Assembly (NCBI GenBank): GCA_947462335.1
Contig: OX381708.1
Span: 9,424,001-9,488,000 of the forward strand
Direction: 5' to 3'
DNA from: Harmothoe impar
Lineage: Eukaryota; Annelida; Polychaeta; Phyllodocida; Polynoidae
Length of the DNA: 64,000 nt
Below are positions 62,379 to 64,000 of this stretch, piece after piece. The first letter of the stretch is position 1; the number at the start of each line of letters is the position of its first letter. The translations under genes and the position numbers were made by a program. The notes under the pieces were generated by a model, which made no database searches, was not told where the DNA came from, and saw only the letters and a list, made by a program, of their open reading frames with translations.

Positions 62379-62752
62379 GGGAGTGTTCATTTATTAATTA
62401 CAGGGGGGGTGGTGAGTTTCGCGCGGAGGGACAACTTTTTTTTATGCCCCCCCTCCTCGAGAGCGCGTGGAACATTTCTCGCCGAAGGCGCCGTAAAATT
62501 TTCGCCCCCCCCTTTGAACTATAGTAACGCGCAGGCTTTTTTTTCTAAAAAGGGGCTTAAATTTTTATGTCACCCCCTCAAGAGCGGTCAGAATTTTTTA
62601 CGCCCCCCCCTCAGGAGGGGTCGGAAATTTTCACGCCTGCGGCCCCTCCTGCATTCAAGAATCATGCCAACCCTTCGAGAATGCATCAGCACCTTTAGGG
62701 GGTGAAATCCCCCCCCCCGTCCCCCCAGGGTAACTAATAAATGAACACTCCC
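62379..62752. mobile_element. TWA-class MITE (family B)
   Basis: TTA-GGGAGTGTTCATTTATTAAT on the left, ACTAATAAATGAACACTCCC-TTA on the right. The interior contains a small family A piece (CCTGCATTCAAGAATCATG, 62647-62700), a sign of recombination between families. Confidence 0.9.
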
Positions 62753-62754
62753 TT

Positions 62755-62885
62755 AAGGTCAGCATGTTTGAATGCTGCCCTGGCGAGTAGACCCCCCCCC
62801 CCCCCATGGCTGCATTTATGCATCATTTAGACGACAAAGTGTAGAGCAGTTCAATGCATAATGCTGCACTCTGGTGCATCATGCA
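62755..62885. mobile_element. Family A fragment
   Basis: AAGGTCAGCATG, GAATGCTGCCCTGGCGAGTA and GGCTGCATTTATGCATCAT words, with a poly-C interruption. Confidence 0.65.
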
Positions 62886-62889
62886 ATTC

Positions 62890-63250
62890 TTCCATGCATA
62901 TTTATGGCCAACACCATACAATCTTATTTCAAATGTATCTCAAAACCTAGCTGGGGACCTCCCGATCCCCCACCCCAGGTATTTGGCGTGGACATGTAAT
63001 TGAGGCACATGTGGTAAGAATCTGGGAAATATTTGATTACTTTTCAACCATGGGGACCACCCATCTTAATACCTTCGACATTATCTTTGATCTTCAAAGT
63101 ATGAACATATTAAATACAGACACAATATTTATTATGATTGAAAACATTTTAATTATTTTCACCTGAAATGGTAGCACCGGTATAACATATACAAACAAAG
63201 TAATGACATGGTATTTGATCACTGATATCTAGGTAGGAATCTAACAATGA
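62890..63250. other. Gene-free stretch
   Basis: AT-rich sequence, no ORF, no repeat with clear borders. Confidence 0.35.
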
Positions 63251-63256
63251 CTAGAA

Positions 63257-63456
63257 GGCTGTGTCTCACGAACTTGGGCCAATGTTTTCGTCTCTGACCG
63301 GGTGCCATCTCTGACCGGGTGCCATCTCTGACTGGGTGCCATCTCTGACCAGCCTGAATGGAAACGGTTTATATAGGGCAGTCAGAGATGGCACCCGGTC
63401 AGAGATGTCACCCGGTCAGAGACGAAAACATTGGCCCAAGTTCGTGAGACACAGCC
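63257..63456. repeat. Palindrome with 76-bp arms and 17-bp subrepeats
   Basis: Left arm 63257-63332 starts GGCTGTGTCTCACGAACTTG. Right arm 63381-63456 is its reverse complement with about one mismatch. The inner part of each arm is made of tandem TCTCTGACCGGGTGCCA units (four on the left). The spacer is 48 bp. No obvious target duplication. Confidence 0.9.
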
Positions 63457-63569
63457 ATAAGATGCATAATGGTCTATGCCTAACCACCGCTCCAATGGCC
63501 CCCAATATAGTCCAATCACCAAAAGACACAATACTAAGGCCACCTTTCTTTTTTGCTAACTTAGATTAA

Positions 63570-64000
63570 GGGCCACCACAGCAAATATTTTGGGTGTGAG
63601 AGGGGAAAAAAAGCAAAAAAGCTGCCCTTTTGGGGGGAACTGGGTCCTGAAATTTTACGGGGGGCAGAGGGAAAAAAGAAAGAAAAGCATGGACAATACT
63701 TCTTTTGGCTATCAAATGAAGGTAGCCTATATTTAGAAATATTCCCAATTTTTACGGTCTAATTTTGGGTGTTTGCTGGTCAGCTTATATTTTTTCCATT
63801 CAATTTTTCTTCTTTTTTTTTTGGGGGGGGGGGGGGGTTAAATTATCAAAAAAAATCCCAACGGGCAGGGTTAAAAGAAAATGAAAAACATCTAAATAAA
63901 ATGGCCTAAGAAACTAGGAACAAACTGAAATGTGAGCCTTGACAAAAAGTATAGCCTCCAATATAGACATCCACATCTATTATCACTCACAGAATTTAGC
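63570..64000. other. Gene-free stretch at window end
   Basis: Poly-T/poly-G tract at 63810-63838. No domain in the short ORFs. Nothing else assigned. Confidence 0.35.

Overview
The window is nuclear DNA from a metazoan, most likely a marine invertebrate. The genes have spliced exons with GT/AG borders and metazoan-type products, and the sequence is crowded with transposons. I cannot name the species. A lancelet or another invertebrate deuterostome would fit, but lophotrochozoans are not excluded. Nothing looks prokaryotic.

Two host genes can be rebuilt. On the + strand, 38633-44533 holds seven exons of an LDLRAP1/ARH-like clathrin adaptor: a PTB domain followed by a tail with clathrin, AP-2 and EH-domain motifs. 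Its first exon is missing. The second exon's 3' end and its splice donor have been amplified into a minisatellite of about 1.2 kb with some 20 donor sites. Two further exon fragments lie duplicated in the neighbouring introns. On the - strand, 57459-53875 encodes a complete three-exon, 224-residue ependymin-related secreted protein. A small GC-rich exon-like fragment with two degenerate copies lies at 52.2-53.3 kb.

The largest single item is a CR1/L2-type LINE on the - strand, about 30590-23535. It has an intact 961-residue endonuclease-reverse transcriptase ORF2 and an SGNH/GDSL esterase ORF. Upstream is an ORF1 whose coiled-coil/RRM part was fused in frame to a NADAR (YbiA-type N-glycosidase) domain. 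A 207-bp TA-flanked MITE now splits that ORF inside the NADAR domain. Removing the MITE and one TA restores the frame exactly. A NADAR domain inside a LINE ORF1 is the most unusual protein architecture in the window.

Most other sequence is non-autonomous DNA transposons, which can be sorted by termini and target-site duplication. (1) TA-flanked elements starting CCGTAAAA, CTGTAAAC or CAGTAAAA, Tc1/mariner-like. (2) TTAA-flanked double hairpins starting CCCTTTAAGG, piggyBac-like, about 17 copies. (3) TWA-flanked elements starting GGGAGTGTTC or GGCCAAAA, PIF/Harbinger-like, many with long poly-C/poly-G tracts. (4) 8-bp-TSD hAT-like elements. Several are nested, which gives a relative order of insertion. 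Added to these are a 750-bp dimeric satellite (1.6-5 kb), a 60-bp minisatellite (10.9-11.4 kb), a 2.7-kb giant inverted repeat (17.9-20.6 kb), two tRNA-like sequences sharing one upstream leader, and several simple-sequence tracts. The long gene-free stretches at 44.5-53 kb and 59.5-64 kb hold only repeats or nothing I can recognise.
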